A stretch of 64,000 bases of DNA from an uncultured Acidobacteriota bacterium (GTDB lineage: Bacteria; Acidobacteriota; Terriglobia; Bryobacterales; Bryobacteraceae). The notes below the pieces were generated by a model. It ran no database searches. It was not told the DNA's origin and saw only the letters and a program-made list of their open reading frames with translations. Both the position numbers and the translations under genes were made by a program. The stretch's first letter is position 1. The number at the start of each line of letters is the position of its first letter. The stretch spans positions 1 through 64,000 of the forward strand of contig CADECY010000007.1 of assembly GCA_902825945.1 (NCBI GenBank), written 5' to 3'. Below are positions 44,638-53,801 of the stretch, one piece after another.

Positions 44638-45775
44638 CTATTCGGGCAGGTCGTCCTTGTCGGAAGAGGCCACCGTCCTGCCGGTCTTCTTGAAGACCAG
44701 CCAGGCGTGTTGCATCTCGTAAATGTCGCCGTCGAGCGCGCGGTCCACGTCGCCGATCGAGAGCTTGGTCCGATGGTCCTTGATCAGGCGATATGGCGCG
44801 AGAACGTAGCTACGAATCTGGCTGCCGAAGTTCACGTCGGCCTTGGAGTCCTCGAGCTTGCGCAATTCGGCCTTGCGCTTGTCCATCTCGTATTCGTAGA
44901 GCCGCGACCGCAGGATCTTCAGCGCGGTGGCTCGATTCTTGATCTGCGACCGCTCGTTCTGACACTGCACGACGATGCCCGTGGGCAGGTGCGTGAAGCG
45001 CACGGCGGACTCGGTCCGGTTGACGTGCTGGCCGCCCGCGCCCGAGGCGCGAAACACGTCGACCTTGATATCCTCGGGCTTGAGGTCGATCGCGATGTCA
45101 TCCTCGATCTGCGGATAGACGAACACCGAGGCGAACGACGTGTGCCGCCGCGCATTGGAATCGAACGGCGAAATGCGGACCAGGCGGTGGACGCCGATCT
45201 CGCTCTGCAGCAGGCCGTAGGCGTTCTCGCCGTTCACCTCGAAGGTGACCGACTTGATGCCTGCGGTTTCGCCGTCCAGCCGGTCGACCAGGACCGTTCC
45301 AAAGCCCACGCGTTCAGCCCAGCGCAGATACATCCGTTCGAGCATCTCGGCCCAATCCTGGCTCTCGGTGCCGCCGGCGCCCGGATGAATGGTGACGATC
45401 GCGGCGCGATGATCGTTCTCGCCCGACAGCAGCATCGAATCCTCGAGCTTCTGCAGGCGCGAAGTGAAGCGCTTCATCTCGGACTCGATTTCGCCGGTGA
45501 CATCCTCACCTTCGCGTCCGAGTTCGAACAGGGTCTCGATGTCGCCCGCCGAAGCGGAGACGTCGCGCTCTTGATTGACTGCCTCCTCCAACCGTTTCCG
45601 GTCCTGGAGGATCTTTTGGTTTTTCGACTGATCGTTCCAGAAGTCCGGCTGGGAGATCAGTTCTTCGAGTTTGGCGAGTTCCGCCTTTTTTCGGGGAGCG
45701 TCAAAGATAGCCCCGCACAGCGTCTGCTTGCTGGCGGAGCGTCGTGTACTCCCGTTGAAGTTCGTCGAGTGTCAC
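44638..45775 (-). CDS. prfB: Peptide chain release factor 2 with programmed +1 frameshift
   Basis: About 378 aa in two frames. The first 24 codons (GTG start 45775, [20 protein letters not shown]) end at CTT-TGA-C (TGA at 45701-45703). A Shine-Dalgarno-like CGGGGC sits just upstream, the conserved RF2 recoding site. A +1 shift onto GAC continues to 44638. The main part has the S-P-F anticodon-like tripeptide (I-S-P-F-D-S-N-A) and the catalytic G-G-Q (G-A-G-G-Q-H-V-N). RF2 terminates at UGA/UAA; the in-frame UGA lets it autoregulate. Length and order are normal for the family. Confidence 0.95.
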
Positions 45776-45846
45776 TCTTTCGAGTTTAACAAGTAGCGGG
45801 GAGGCGCGTGAGCCGGGCGGTTCGGCCAGCGCCAATCCGATCTGAC

Positions 45847-45993
45847 TCACCGGGCCGCGCCCGCTTGGATCGAAGCCCGCGCCATTGGGCGGTCCCACGA
45901 ATCGTATTCGAGGCCGTTAAGCCACGCGGCCACGAAATGGCGGTCATCCTCGGATGGCCCCGCAATGGCATCTTGCATGGCTTCGACAGTCAC
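45847..45993 (-). CDS. Short antitoxin-like protein or fragment
   Basis: 48 aa from a GTG at 45993. V-T-V-E-A-M-Q-D-A-I-A, then E-D-D-R-H-F-V-A-A-W-L-N-G-L-E-Y-D-S-W-D-R, resembles the addiction-module component family (helix, then a Y-x-x-W-D-R end). The C-terminus is shorter than usual and no toxin gene is next to it. Could be a truncated remnant. Confidence 0.3.
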   Translation of the reverse strand: MTVEAMQDAIAGPSEDDRHFVAAWLNGLEYDSWDRPMARASIQAGAAR

Positions 45994-46123
45994 GACTCTT
46001 ACGAAGGCCCGGAGAACCAGCCTTCCGGGCTCTTCAGGTGCTCCCTTCCTGCTTGCAGTGCTCAAACAGCATCGATCCACTGGGCTGGCTCGCGTATTCG
46101 AAATCCAGAGGGATTCGGAGTTC

Positions 46124-46159
46124 CGCGCGGTGAGGGGCAGTCGAATGACTCACCGCGCG
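46124..46159 (-). terminator. Strong 11-bp hairpin downstream of the DUF3455 gene
   Basis: CGCGCGGTGAG (46124-46134) and CTCACCGCGCG (46149-46159) are perfect inverted arms with a 14-nt loop, 38 nt after the DUF3455 stop on the minus strand. No U-run follows. Likely transcript end or stabiliser for the 51.3-46.2 kb minus-strand run. Confidence 0.5.
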
Positions 46160-46196
46160 ACGGCGAGAAGCGGAGCATTTCGCAGGCCCCGGCTTG

Positions 46197-46790
46197 CTAC
46201 TGGGTTCGATCCGCCCGGTAGAACACATAGTCCGCCTTGTACGGCACGAACTGGATCGCACCCGGCTCCGGACACGCACCCTGCGGGATCAGTCCACCGG
46301 ACGTGTCGATGCGCTGGAGATAGGTCGTCTGCGCGAGCAGGGTTCCGCCGCCGGGTCCAGCTTGGGTGCCAACGGTCTGCAGCAGAAACCACGGTATCGC
46401 GCCCGGTGCCACGTACGCGGAGTCGCTCGATTCTGCGATCTTCTTCGCCCACACTGAACTCGTGTCGGAAGAGCTCTGCCAAGTGGCGCGGGCGGGAGCG
46501 CCGCTCTCGACGGGATTCGGACTCAGGTAGTGCGTCGCGGCCTGCTGCAGCACGGTGTTTCCCATCCAGCGATAGGAGAGGTAGAGGGTTGCCTGCGGCC
46601 CCTGGAATTTCCAGGCGAGACCCGAGGCCGACGGCAGGCAGACGTAGTTCTGGGTGCCGATGGCGTGCAAGCGAAGATAGGCCGAGTGGCCGGCCGGGAC
46701 ACGGATGTCAGCCGGGACGTTGGGCGTCGCAATGTTCTGCGCGGCCATGGGCAGGCACAGCGCGAGCAGTGCGAGAGTGATTCGTTTCAT
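46197..46790 (-). CDS. DUF3455-like secreted protein
   Basis: 197 aa. Signal peptide KRITLALLALCLPMAAQ. The mature start P-A-D-I-R-V-P-A-G-H-S and G-T-Q-N-Y-V-C match the DUF3455 beginning; GNTVLQQAATHYLSP and TWQSSSDTSSVWAKKI follow. Function of the family is unknown. The last toxin-gene codons overlap this start by 83 nt. Confidence 0.75.
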   Translation of the reverse strand: MKRITLALLALCLPMAAQNIATPNVPADIRVPAGHSAYLRLHAIGTQNYVCLPSASGLAWKFQGPQATLYLSYRWMGNTVLQQAATHYLSPNPVESGAPARATWQSSSDTSSVWAKKIAESSDSAYVAPGAIPWFLLQTVGTQAGPGGGTLLAQTTYLQRIDTSGGLIPQGACPEPGAIQFVPYKADYVFYRADRTQ

Positions 46791-47211
46791 GAGATTCCTC
46801 CTTGTGTTTGGTTCTCATGAAAGAAAGCGGAAGCCGCGGAAAAAATTGGCGGACTATTTGCGGGCCCAGGCCGAGAATCAGCCGGAGGCCCGCGCCGATT
46901 CTGGTCATCACGCCCGGCGACCGGCGTGAAATCCTCTCCGTCAAATCGTCACGATCGATAGTCATGATCTGGGAGACGTTCACCACAGAGTCGCGCGGCA
47001 AACCCGATGCGCGCGCCTCGAGCAAGACGTTCCCTGGCGCATCGGCGTGCCGCACGTTGCTGCTGATTTCGGCGACGGCTACCGTCCTCAGGCCGCTCCG
47101 GTTGAACGAGTCCGCCTGAACAATGACGACAGGCCGCTTGTACCAGGGTTCCGATCCGCGCGGAGAGGGGAGATCGGCCCACCAAAGATCTCCGCGCCGG
47201 ATTTCCTCCAT
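46708..47211 (-). CDS. MazF/PemK-family toxin with C-terminal extension
   Basis: 167 aa. The ATG at 47211 overlaps the antitoxin stop (TGATG). Residues 1-110 are a MazF-like endoribonuclease: R-R-G-D-L-W-W-A-D-L, K-R-P-V-V-I-V-Q-A-D, then S-V-V-N-V-S-Q-I-M-T-I-D-R. The normal C-terminus (A-G-L-R-L-I-L-G-L) is followed by about 55 residues (FPRLPLSFMRTKHKEESHET) read from the start of the DUF3455 gene. The stop was probably lost. Activity is plausible because the core is intact. Confidence 0.75.
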   Translation of the reverse strand: MEEIRRGDLWWADLPSPRGSEPWYKRPVVIVQADSFNRSGLRTVAVAEISSNVRHADAPGNVLLEARASGLPRDSVVNVSQIMTIDRDDLTERISRRSPGVMTRIGAGLRLILGLGPQIVRQFFPRLPLSFMRTKHKEESHETNHSRTARAVPAHGRAEHCDAQRPG

Positions 47212-47345
47212 CACCAGTTCCCGGGAGGAATGGAGCGAGCCTGGGCGGCCACGAACCCGGGATCCAAGGTCGACGGCTCAGTGGCGTAGACGTCATTGAG
47301 GCGCCGCGTGATCTCCGCATCGCTCTGCCTTCCGGAACAGGTCAT
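47211..47345 (-). CDS. Truncated MazE-like antitoxin
   Basis: 44 aa. I-T-R-R-L-N-D-V-Y-A-T-E, then L-D-P-G-F-V-A-A-Q-A-R-S-I-P-P-G-N-W, matches the toxin-binding C-terminus of ribbon-helix-helix antitoxins. The DNA-binding RHH region (about 40 residues) is missing; the ATG lies 4 nt after the YdjM-like stop. It may neutralise MazF but cannot autoregulate normally. Confidence 0.6.
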   Translation of the reverse strand: MTCSGRQSDAEITRRLNDVYATEPSTLDPGFVAAQARSIPPGNW

Positions 47346-47349
47346 ACCG

Positions 47350-48354
47350 TCACCTCGGCCTCGGCACCGATCCCGGCGCTCCGAATTGATATTGCGAATC
47401 GACCACACGCCCCGCGCGGTCCACTAGGGCGCGCGACGTGAATCGCCCTTCGCCCGGCATCGCGAATCGCAGGTCCACCGCGGTGACTTCGGAATGTCCC
47501 TCCGGATCGGTGACTGGCAGCGTCTGCCACAACAGCGTGCGCGAGAAGCGTTCGAGCACACGGAACGGTTCAGTGGCGCGCGCAGACTCCAACGCCGGCG
47601 ACGGACTCGCCTTGAACAGCACTCGCCCCGCCGACGGATCGAACTCGCCACGCAGGTGCACCCGGTGGACCTGCCACGCGCCGCCGAGTTCCACCAGCCC
47701 CGTCCACTCGAACGGATTGGCGAACGCGGGCATGGCGGCCGTGTAGCGCGCGGGTTCACCATCGTAGACTCGCGAGTTCAGGATCTCGATCGCGCGGGCG
47801 TGCAGGAAGAATCGCGTGCCGAGGTAAATCGTGATCGCGGCGAGCACGAAGCGTGCGAGTCCGGAACCGTGGCGCGTGCGGCGCGCGCCGATTTCGGACG
47901 TGACGAGCCGCGCGAGCAACGGCCAGACCACACCCGTCACGAGCAGCATCACCACCCACGGATCGACCACGCTCGCGATGTCGAGCCGGAAGAACTCGCT
48001 CGACCACGGCGTGAGCAGGCGGATGCCGTAGATGTTGGTCCAGTCGAGCAGCAGGTGAGACAGGAGCGCGATCGCCGACACGATCCACGCGCGGCCCCAG
48101 CGAAAATCGGACGGACGGCGGATCAGGCCCGCTACCAGCACCGGAACGAGCGCCATCACCGGAAGCGCGAAGACACTATGGGTGACTCCGCGATGCGCGT
48201 CGAGATAGGCGGGCGCGCCGCCAATCGCGGCCACGACGTCCGCGTCGGGCAGGTTCGCCGCCGCCACCGCGATTAGAGCCGCGCGCGGCGAGACTCGATC
48301 CAGACCCGCGCGGACCAGCATCAGCGCGGTCAGCGTGTGCGTCAGATTGTCCAT
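47350..48354 (-). CDS. YdjM-like metal-dependent membrane hydrolase
   Basis: 334 aa. M-D-N-L-T-H-T-L at the N-terminus, L-P-D-A-D-V, H-R-G-V-T-H-S, and S-H-L-L-L-D-W-T-N are the conserved His/Asp motifs of the LexA-regulated YdjM family. About five TM segments precede a C-terminal soluble part of 150 residues. Cellular role unknown. Confidence 0.85.
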   Translation of the reverse strand: MDNLTHTLTALMLVRAGLDRVSPRAALIAVAAANLPDADVVAAIGGAPAYLDAHRGVTHSVFALPVMALVPVLVAGLIRRPSDFRWGRAWIVSAIALLSHLLLDWTNIYGIRLLTPWSSEFFRLDIASVVDPWVVMLLVTGVVWPLLARLVTSEIGARRTRHGSGLARFVLAAITIYLGTRFFLHARAIEILNSRVYDGEPARYTAAMPAFANPFEWTGLVELGGAWQVHRVHLRGEFDPSAGRVLFKASPSPALESARATEPFRVLERFSRTLLWQTLPVTDPEGHSEVTAVDLRFAMPGEGRFTSRALVDRAGRVVDSQYQFGAPGSVPRPR

Positions 48355-48373
48355 CGAGCGGGACCGGAGCGCA

Positions 48374-50161
48374 CTAGTTGGCTTTCGCCGGCGGCAGGCT
48401 TTTCAGATATCCTTCGAGCGGCTTGAAGTATTCGATGATCGCCCGCGAAGAGACTTCCTCGCCGGTCTTTTCCTTGATCACCTGGCGCCAATCGCGAGTG
48501 GCACCGAGGCTCAGAATCTCCGTCAGCCACTTGCCCACTTCCTTGTTGCCGTAGTAGTTGCAATTGTGCGGATCCTGCTTCAGGATCTTCCGCGCGATGT
48601 AGTCGTGCAACTGATACTTGATCACGAACGCCATCGCGTAGTCGTAATATTGGGCCGCGTCGTCGATGATGTGCGTTTTCGTGCAGGCATCGCAGAATTC
48701 TTCGCCGCGTTCGGAAGGCGGCTCGATCTTCTGATACTGCTTCACGATTTCCCACCAGCGCTTGTTGAACTGATCGGGCGGGACGTTCTTTTCGTAGAGC
48801 TCGTACTCGAAGTGCGTCATCGTGCCAGCCGACCACGGCAGAAACACGATCGCCGCGTCGAGGGCTTGGCTCAACAGGTATTCGTTCGGGTCGACTTTGA
48901 ACGATTCCGGCAGGATGCCGATTTGCCGCAGGTAGGGCTGCTGATGAGCCGCGATGCCGATCAGATCGCCTACCGCTTCATGGAAGGCGCGGTTCATCCC
49001 TTCGCGGAGCACGTGCGGCACCTTGGGATTCGAGTAAGCGATGTAGTAGTAGACGTGGCCGAGTTCGTGATGGGAAGTCTCGAACCACTTGTAGTCCGGC
49101 ACGACGTTCATCAGGCTGCGGACGTCTTCCTTGCCGTCGATGTGCCACGCCGAGGCGTGTGTGTTCTTGCGCTTCTTCGATCCCTTGGGCGGTTCGTAGA
49201 GGTCCGACTTTTCGTAGAAGCTCTTCGGGAGCGGAGGCATTCCGAGTGACGTGTAGAACTTCTCGCTCTGGCGAACGATCCATTCGGGCGTCTGGTTCTT
49301 GAAGTAGGGATCGAGATCGGCGGCATCCACCAGGCTCGGCCACTCCTGGCCCCACCGGTTGGTCATCCAATGCGCGGGGAGCAACTCCGGGGGAACCGGC
49401 TGTTTGTAGCGCTCGGCGAGACGCCCGCGCGCGTATTGGTGGAGGGCCGAATACAGCGGCTGGAGATCTGTCAGCGTCTTGTCCATCAGCGCCACCATCT
49501 CTTGGACGCTCATGCCGTAGTCGGCAACCTGCAGGTGGAAGTACGACGAGTAGCCGAGTTCCTTCGCCACGCGGTTCCGCAAGTCCCGGACCTCCGCGAG
49601 GCCTTTCTTCAGCGCGGGTCCGGTCTGTTTGGAGATCTCCCAGTAACGGCGGCGGACGGTGACGTCTTTCGATTCGCGCAGGATCTTGTCGATCTCGTTC
49701 ACCGAAACCGGCTTCGGGCACTTGTCGCCCTGCCTTGGGCCGGCGCAGAACTCGAACGCATTCAGTACCGCCTCCAATCGTGCTTCGGCCTGGATCTTCG
49801 CGTTGACGATATCGGGGATCGTCCCGGGCGATTCGGCGGCGCTCAACAGAATCTTGTCGAGTTGGCGGAATTCGACGTCATCGAGTTGCTGCCGCAACGC
49901 CAGGTATTTGCGAGCGCTCTCGATCACATAGCGGCTGCCACGGAAGCTGGCGAGAGCCGCGTCGGCACCGATCCGTTCACCGGTATGCTGATCGGTGACA
50001 TCGGTCGAAGCCTTCCATCCGGCCTCGCTCGAGATGGTGCTGAGGCGCTGGTCCACGTCGTTGTACATGGCGAGGAAGTCCTGAGCTTGCGTTCGCGGAT
50101 CGGATCCGGAACGAGAGCATGCGCACAGGCACAGAAGAGCCGCGGGCAGAAGTCGCTTCAC
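48374..50161 (-). CDS. M2-family peptidyl-dipeptidase (ACE-like) lipoprotein
   Basis: 595 aa. Lipobox at L-C-A-C (signal KRLLPAALLCLCAC). The zinc site H-H-E-L-G-H-V-Y-Y-Y is followed by E-G-M-N-R-A-F-H-E-A-V-G-D, the third-ligand Glu of M2 peptidases. It releases C-terminal dipeptides in the periplasm. 18 nt from mutM and 19 nt from the YdjM-like gene, so part of one run. Confidence 0.92.
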   Translation of the reverse strand: MKRLLPAALLCLCACSRSGSDPRTQAQDFLAMYNDVDQRLSTISSEAGWKASTDVTDQHTGERIGADAALASFRGSRYVIESARKYLALRQQLDDVEFRQLDKILLSAAESPGTIPDIVNAKIQAEARLEAVLNAFEFCAGPRQGDKCPKPVSVNEIDKILRESKDVTVRRRYWEISKQTGPALKKGLAEVRDLRNRVAKELGYSSYFHLQVADYGMSVQEMVALMDKTLTDLQPLYSALHQYARGRLAERYKQPVPPELLPAHWMTNRWGQEWPSLVDAADLDPYFKNQTPEWIVRQSEKFYTSLGMPPLPKSFYEKSDLYEPPKGSKKRKNTHASAWHIDGKEDVRSLMNVVPDYKWFETSHHELGHVYYYIAYSNPKVPHVLREGMNRAFHEAVGDLIGIAAHQQPYLRQIGILPESFKVDPNEYLLSQALDAAIVFLPWSAGTMTHFEYELYEKNVPPDQFNKRWWEIVKQYQKIEPPSERGEEFCDACTKTHIIDDAAQYYDYAMAFVIKYQLHDYIARKILKQDPHNCNYYGNKEVGKWLTEILSLGATRDWRQVIKEKTGEEVSSRAIIEYFKPLEGYLKSLPPAKAN

Positions 50162-50179
50162 GAATTGATTGTAACGCCG

Positions 50180-50950
50180 CTATCGGCGCTGGCATCGCGG
50201 GCAGAAGTGCGTGCCGCGCTGGCCCACCACGATCTTGCGGACCAGTTCGCCACAGCGAAGGCAGGGCTCACCCTCTCGCCCGTAGACTTGATGGAGTTGC
50301 TGAAAGCTGCCTTTGGCGCCGGACGCGTCGACATAGTCGGAAATCGAAGAGCCTCCGTGCACGATGGCGGTCGCGAGAAGCTCGACCGTGACTGAAAGAA
50401 GCGCGGCGGCGCGATCGGCCCGAATCCGCTGTGCGCGGGCTTGCGGATGGATCCCGGCGCGAAACAGCGCTTCATCGGCATAGATATTGCCGATTCCGCG
50501 CACGAAGCCCTGGTCGAGCAGCACTTTCTTGATTTCGGTGTTACGAGAACGCAGGCGGGCTTCGAAATCAGCGCCGCTGATTTCGAAGGGATCAGGCCCG
50601 TAGGCGGAAGGAGATTCGTCAAGGATGTGAAAGCTTCCGAACTGACGGATATCGTCATAGCAAAGATGACCGTGCTCGAACTCGACGAACGCGCGTGTGT
50701 AGGGTGTGGGCTCCGAGCCCCAAAGGAGGCTGCCCGTCATTCCGAGCTTGACCAGTAGAAACTGGCCATCGAGATCGAACAGAATCTGCTTTCCGTAGCG
50801 CCCGAGCGACTTGACCCGCCGACCCGCCAGCAGGCTGGGGTCGTCCTTTGAGACGCGCTTGGCGCGGAACTCCGCCGCTACGATCCGGCGGCCCTCCACA
50901 TGCGGACGCAAGGTCCGGACGATCGTTTCAGCCTCGGGGAGTTCGGGCAC
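50180..50950 (-). CDS. mutM: Formamidopyrimidine-DNA glycosylase (MutM/Fpg)
   Basis: 256 aa. Catalytic N-terminus P-E-L-P-E, conserved Lys in K-L-G-M-T-G-S, H2TH region G-I-G-N-I-Y-A-D-E-A-L-F-R-A-G, and C-terminal zinc finger C-L-R-C ... C-P-R-C. Removes 8-oxoguanine and related lesions. One nt separates it from the upstream Rieske gene. Confidence 0.95.
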   Translation of the reverse strand: MPELPEAETIVRTLRPHVEGRRIVAAEFRAKRVSKDDPSLLAGRRVKSLGRYGKQILFDLDGQFLLVKLGMTGSLLWGSEPTPYTRAFVEFEHGHLCYDDIRQFGSFHILDESPSAYGPDPFEISGADFEARLRSRNTEIKKVLLDQGFVRGIGNIYADEALFRAGIHPQARAQRIRADRAAALLSVTVELLATAIVHGGSSISDYVDASGAKGSFQQLHQVYGREGEPCLRCGELVRKIVVGQRGTHFCPRCQRR

Positions 50951-50951
50951 G

Positions 50952-51257
50952 TCAGTCCAGGTCGAGCAGAATCGCGCCGTCTTTCACTTTCACGGTATAC
51001 TTTCGCTGCTTCAGCGCGGGATTGTAGTCGTTCGCGCCGGTCACGCAGTCGAATTCCCAGGCGTGCCACGGACAGACGACCATCGTGCCGTGCAATGCGC
51101 CCTGCGCCAACGGACCCATCCGGTGCGGGCACAGTCCGTCGATCGCGTGCAACGCGCCATCGACATTGCAGATGGCCACACGCGTCTCTCCGCGCACCAC
51201 TTCCATCATCGATCCGGCGGGCAGATCAGCGAGATCGCCGATGCGCTCGAAAGGCAT
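50952..51257 (-). CDS. Rieske [2Fe-2S] ferredoxin-like protein
   Basis: 101 aa from ATG 51257 (an in-frame ATG at 51275 is possible). Cluster ligands C-P-H-R ... C-P-W-H with typical spacing, then the E-F-D-C-V-T-G pattern. Soluble, so probably an electron carrier for an oxygenase or similar. Only 16 nt separate it from the divergent lipoprotein gene, so that gene's promoter must lie inside this one. Confidence 0.9.
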   Translation of the reverse strand: MPFERIGDLADLPAGSMMEVVRGETRVAICNVDGALHAIDGLCPHRMGPLAQGALHGTMVVCPWHAWEFDCVTGANDYNPALKQRKYTVKVKDGAILLDLD

Positions 51258-51273
51258 ACTAAAATACGGTACC

Positions 51274-52236
51274 ATGCCGATTCCGCTTTCCCGCCGCGCC
51301 GTGTTGGCCGCGATCGCCGCCGCGACCGGTTGCCAGAAATCACCGAACAAGACGATCGGCGTCGTGCCAAAGGGCGCCAATCACATCTTCTGGAAAACGG
51401 TCCACGCCGGCGCGATCAAGGCCGCCCGCGAGGGCGGATACGAAGTGGAGTGGAAGGCTCCGACGCTCGAAGTCGATTCGGCTCGCCAGATCGAGATCGT
51501 CGAGTCGATGGTGAACCGTAAGCTCGCCGGAATCGTGCTCGCGCCAGTCGACCGGAAGGCGCTGGTAGGCGTGGTGGAGCGGGCCGGCTTGGCGAAGATC
51601 CCGGTGTCGATCTTCGATTCGGCCATCGACACCAAGAAGATACTCTCTTATGTTGCCACCGACAACGAAGAGGGAGGCAGGCTCGGCGCTCGCCGCATCG
51701 GCGAGTTGTTGAAGGGCAAGGGGAAGGTAGCCGTGATCGGATTCATGCCTGGCAGCGCGTCGACGATGGAACGCGAGAGCGGCTTCGAGGGCGAGATCAA
51801 AGCGAAGTTTCCGGGAATCGAGATCGTGGGGACGCAGTTCGGCATGGCGAGCCAGGCGAAGTCGATGTCGGCCACTGAGAACTTCCTGAGCGCGCACCCG
51901 GATCTCGCGGGTGTTTTCGCCGACAACGAATCGTCGACCGTCGGGGCGGTACAGGCCCTCAAGAGCCGCAAGGCGCGCCAAGTGAAACTGGTTGGCTTCG
52001 ACGCCTCCGATCACCTCGTCGCGGACATGCGGGAGGGCTGGATCGACTCGCTGGTGGTACAGAACCCCTTCAAAATGGGGTATGAGTCGACCCGGGCGGT
52101 GTGTCGGCATCTCGCCGGAGACCCGGTCAAGCCGATGATCGATTCTGGAGTGCGAATCGTGTTGAGTGGCGAACTCGACCAGCCGGACGTGAAGGAGTTG
52201 CTGTTTCCCGACCTCAAACCTTGGCTCGGAGCCTGA
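51274..52236 (+). CDS. Periplasmic sugar-type substrate-binding lipoprotein
   Basis: 320 aa. Signal with Arg-Arg (PLSRRAVLAAIAAATGC) and lipobox Cys. Binding fold of the RbsB/LacI class (peripla_BP_4): K-T-I-G-V-V-P-K-G, then V-A-P-V-D-R-K-A-L, I-F-D-S-A-I-D, and F-A-D-N-E-S-S. Binds a sugar or similar for an ABC importer. No permease or ATPase gene is adjacent in the window. Confidence 0.88.
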   Translation: MPIPLSRRAVLAAIAAATGCQKSPNKTIGVVPKGANHIFWKTVHAGAIKAAREGGYEVEWKAPTLEVDSARQIEIVESMVNRKLAGIVLAPVDRKALVGVVERAGLAKIPVSIFDSAIDTKKILSYVATDNEEGGRLGARRIGELLKGKGKVAVIGFMPGSASTMERESGFEGEIKAKFPGIEIVGTQFGMASQAKSMSATENFLSAHPDLAGVFADNESSTVGAVQALKSRKARQVKLVGFDASDHLVADMREGWIDSLVVQNPFKMGYESTRAVCRHLAGDPVKPMIDSGVRIVLSGELDQPDVKELLFPDLKPWLGA

Positions 52237-52244
52237 AAACAGGA

Positions 52245-52270
52245 AGGCCGCCGAGATTATCTGGCGGCCC
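52245..52270 (+). terminator. Hairpin after the substrate-binding gene
   Basis: AGGCCGCC/GGCGGCCCT gives a 7-8-bp GC stem with a 10-nt AT-rich loop, 9 nt after the stop. No T-run. Probably a terminator or 3' stabiliser. Confidence 0.5.
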
Positions 52271-52459
52271 TAGAGGAGGAGACTGCAGAAACGAACCACA
52301 CGGAATTCGCGCGCAAGCGCCAAAACCGGGGTAGAAACCCCGAAGGGCTTCCCAGTTCCAGAATAGCTGATCGCCCTAACGCTTTCAAGAATCAGGACTT
52401 GCCTCAGATGCGGGTATGCCCGGGTCCAAATCGGCCCGCAGTGGGATATATTGGCATCC

Positions 52460-53797
52460 ATGCTCACCCGTCGCCACTTCCTGCCGTCGCTCGCGGCCCC
52501 CGTTCTTGCCCAGGCTCGCCGTCCGAACCTACTCTTCTTTCTGGTGGACGACCTGCGCTGGGACGCGCTCGGCTGCACGGGGCACCCCTTCGCCGAGACT
52601 CCGAACATCGACCGGCTGGCCCGCGAAGGCGCCAAGTTCACCGATGCCTTCGTGACGACGCCACTGTGCTCACCGTCGCGCGGCAGCTTCCTCACCGGCC
52701 AATACGTTCACAAACACGGCGTGACCGGCAATGGCGACAATGCAGCTCGCAGCCATGAACTGATCACGTTCCCGCGGCTCTTGCACGACGCCGGCTACGA
52801 GACCGGCTACTTCGGAAAGTGGCACATGGGCATGGACGATTCTCCGCGCCCGGGATTCGACCGCTGGGTCAGCTTCCGAGGCCAGGGCCGCTTCGACGAT
52901 CCGCCCATGAACATCGACGGCAGGAGGGTGGACGAGAAGGGTTACATGACGGACCTGATCTCCGGCTACGCCCGCGACTTCATCGCCCGCAAGCGCGACA
53001 AGCCTTTCTGCGCGTACGTGGCGCACAAGGCGGTCCACGGACCTTTCACACCCGCCGCGCGCCACAAGGCCCTCTATTCGGACCGTCCAATCGTTCGCGC
53101 CGCCAACGCCAAGGACCCGTTGCGTAACAAGCCCGCGCTGATCCGCGACGTCAACGGACAGCCGGCCGTCACGCCCGGCGGCGGATCCGCCGACGAGCTG
53201 ATCCGCAATCAGTTGCGCTGCCTGAAGTCGATCGACGAGGGAGTGGGCGAGATCGTGAAGACGCTCGAATCCAACGGCCAACTGGATGAGACGCTGATCC
53301 TGTTCACGAGCGACAACGGCTACTTCTGGGGCGAACACGGGCTAGGCGACAAGCGCTGGGCGTTCGAGGAATCGCTGCGGATTCCGATGGTTGCGCGTTA
53401 TCCGAAGGCGATCCGCGCGGGATCGGTGATCGCGGGGGACGCGCTGAACATCGATGTCGCGCCAACGATGCTCGACGCCGCAGGTCTGAGGCCGCCCGCT
53501 CAGATGCATGGCCGTAGCCTGCTGCCGATACTGCGGAATCCGCGCACCAAGTGGCGCACGAGCTTCCTCGCCGAGTACTTCGTCGAGAAGAACTTTCCGA
53601 AGACACCAACGTGGCAGGCGGTGCGCACGACGCAATGGAAGTATGTCCACTATCCCGAGCTCGAAGGCGCGGACGAGTTGTACGACTTGCACTTGGATCG
53701 AGGAGAGATGACCAACCGGATCGGCGACGGGAGCGCCAAAGGCGTGCTCCAGAAGCTGCGGAAGGAGATGGCAGCGCAGCTCCGGGCTACGGCGTGA
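52460..53797 (+). CDS. Sulfatase (arylsulfatase/N-acetylglucosamine-sulfatase-like)
   Basis: 445 aa. I prefer ATG 52460 over TTG 52451; it begins a Tat-like signal (TRRHFLPSLAAPVLA). Metal Asps in L-V-D-D-L-R-W-D, formylglycine motif C-S-P-S-R (Cys70), and F-T-S-D-N-G-Y for the second metal site are present. Needs formylglycine activation by a separate enzyme. Hydrolyses sulfate esters in the periplasm; substrate unknown. Confidence 0.9.
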   Translation: MLTRRHFLPSLAAPVLAQARRPNLLFFLVDDLRWDALGCTGHPFAETPNIDRLAREGAKFTDAFVTTPLCSPSRGSFLTGQYVHKHGVTGNGDNAARSHELITFPRLLHDAGYETGYFGKWHMGMDDSPRPGFDRWVSFRGQGRFDDPPMNIDGRRVDEKGYMTDLISGYARDFIARKRDKPFCAYVAHKAVHGPFTPAARHKALYSDRPIVRAANAKDPLRNKPALIRDVNGQPAVTPGGGSADELIRNQLRCLKSIDEGVGEIVKTLESNGQLDETLILFTSDNGYFWGEHGLGDKRWAFEESLRIPMVARYPKAIRAGSVIAGDALNIDVAPTMLDAAGLRPPAQMHGRSLLPILRNPRTKWRTSFLAEYFVEKNFPKTPTWQAVRTTQWKYVHYPELEGADELYDLHLDRGEMTNRIGDGSAKGVLQKLRKEMAAQLRATA

Positions 53798-53801
53798 GTG
53801 G

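Noticed and set aside
47494..48276. 260-aa plus-strand frame over the YdjM-like gene
   Set aside because: Antisense shadow; Arg/His-rich, with no motif.
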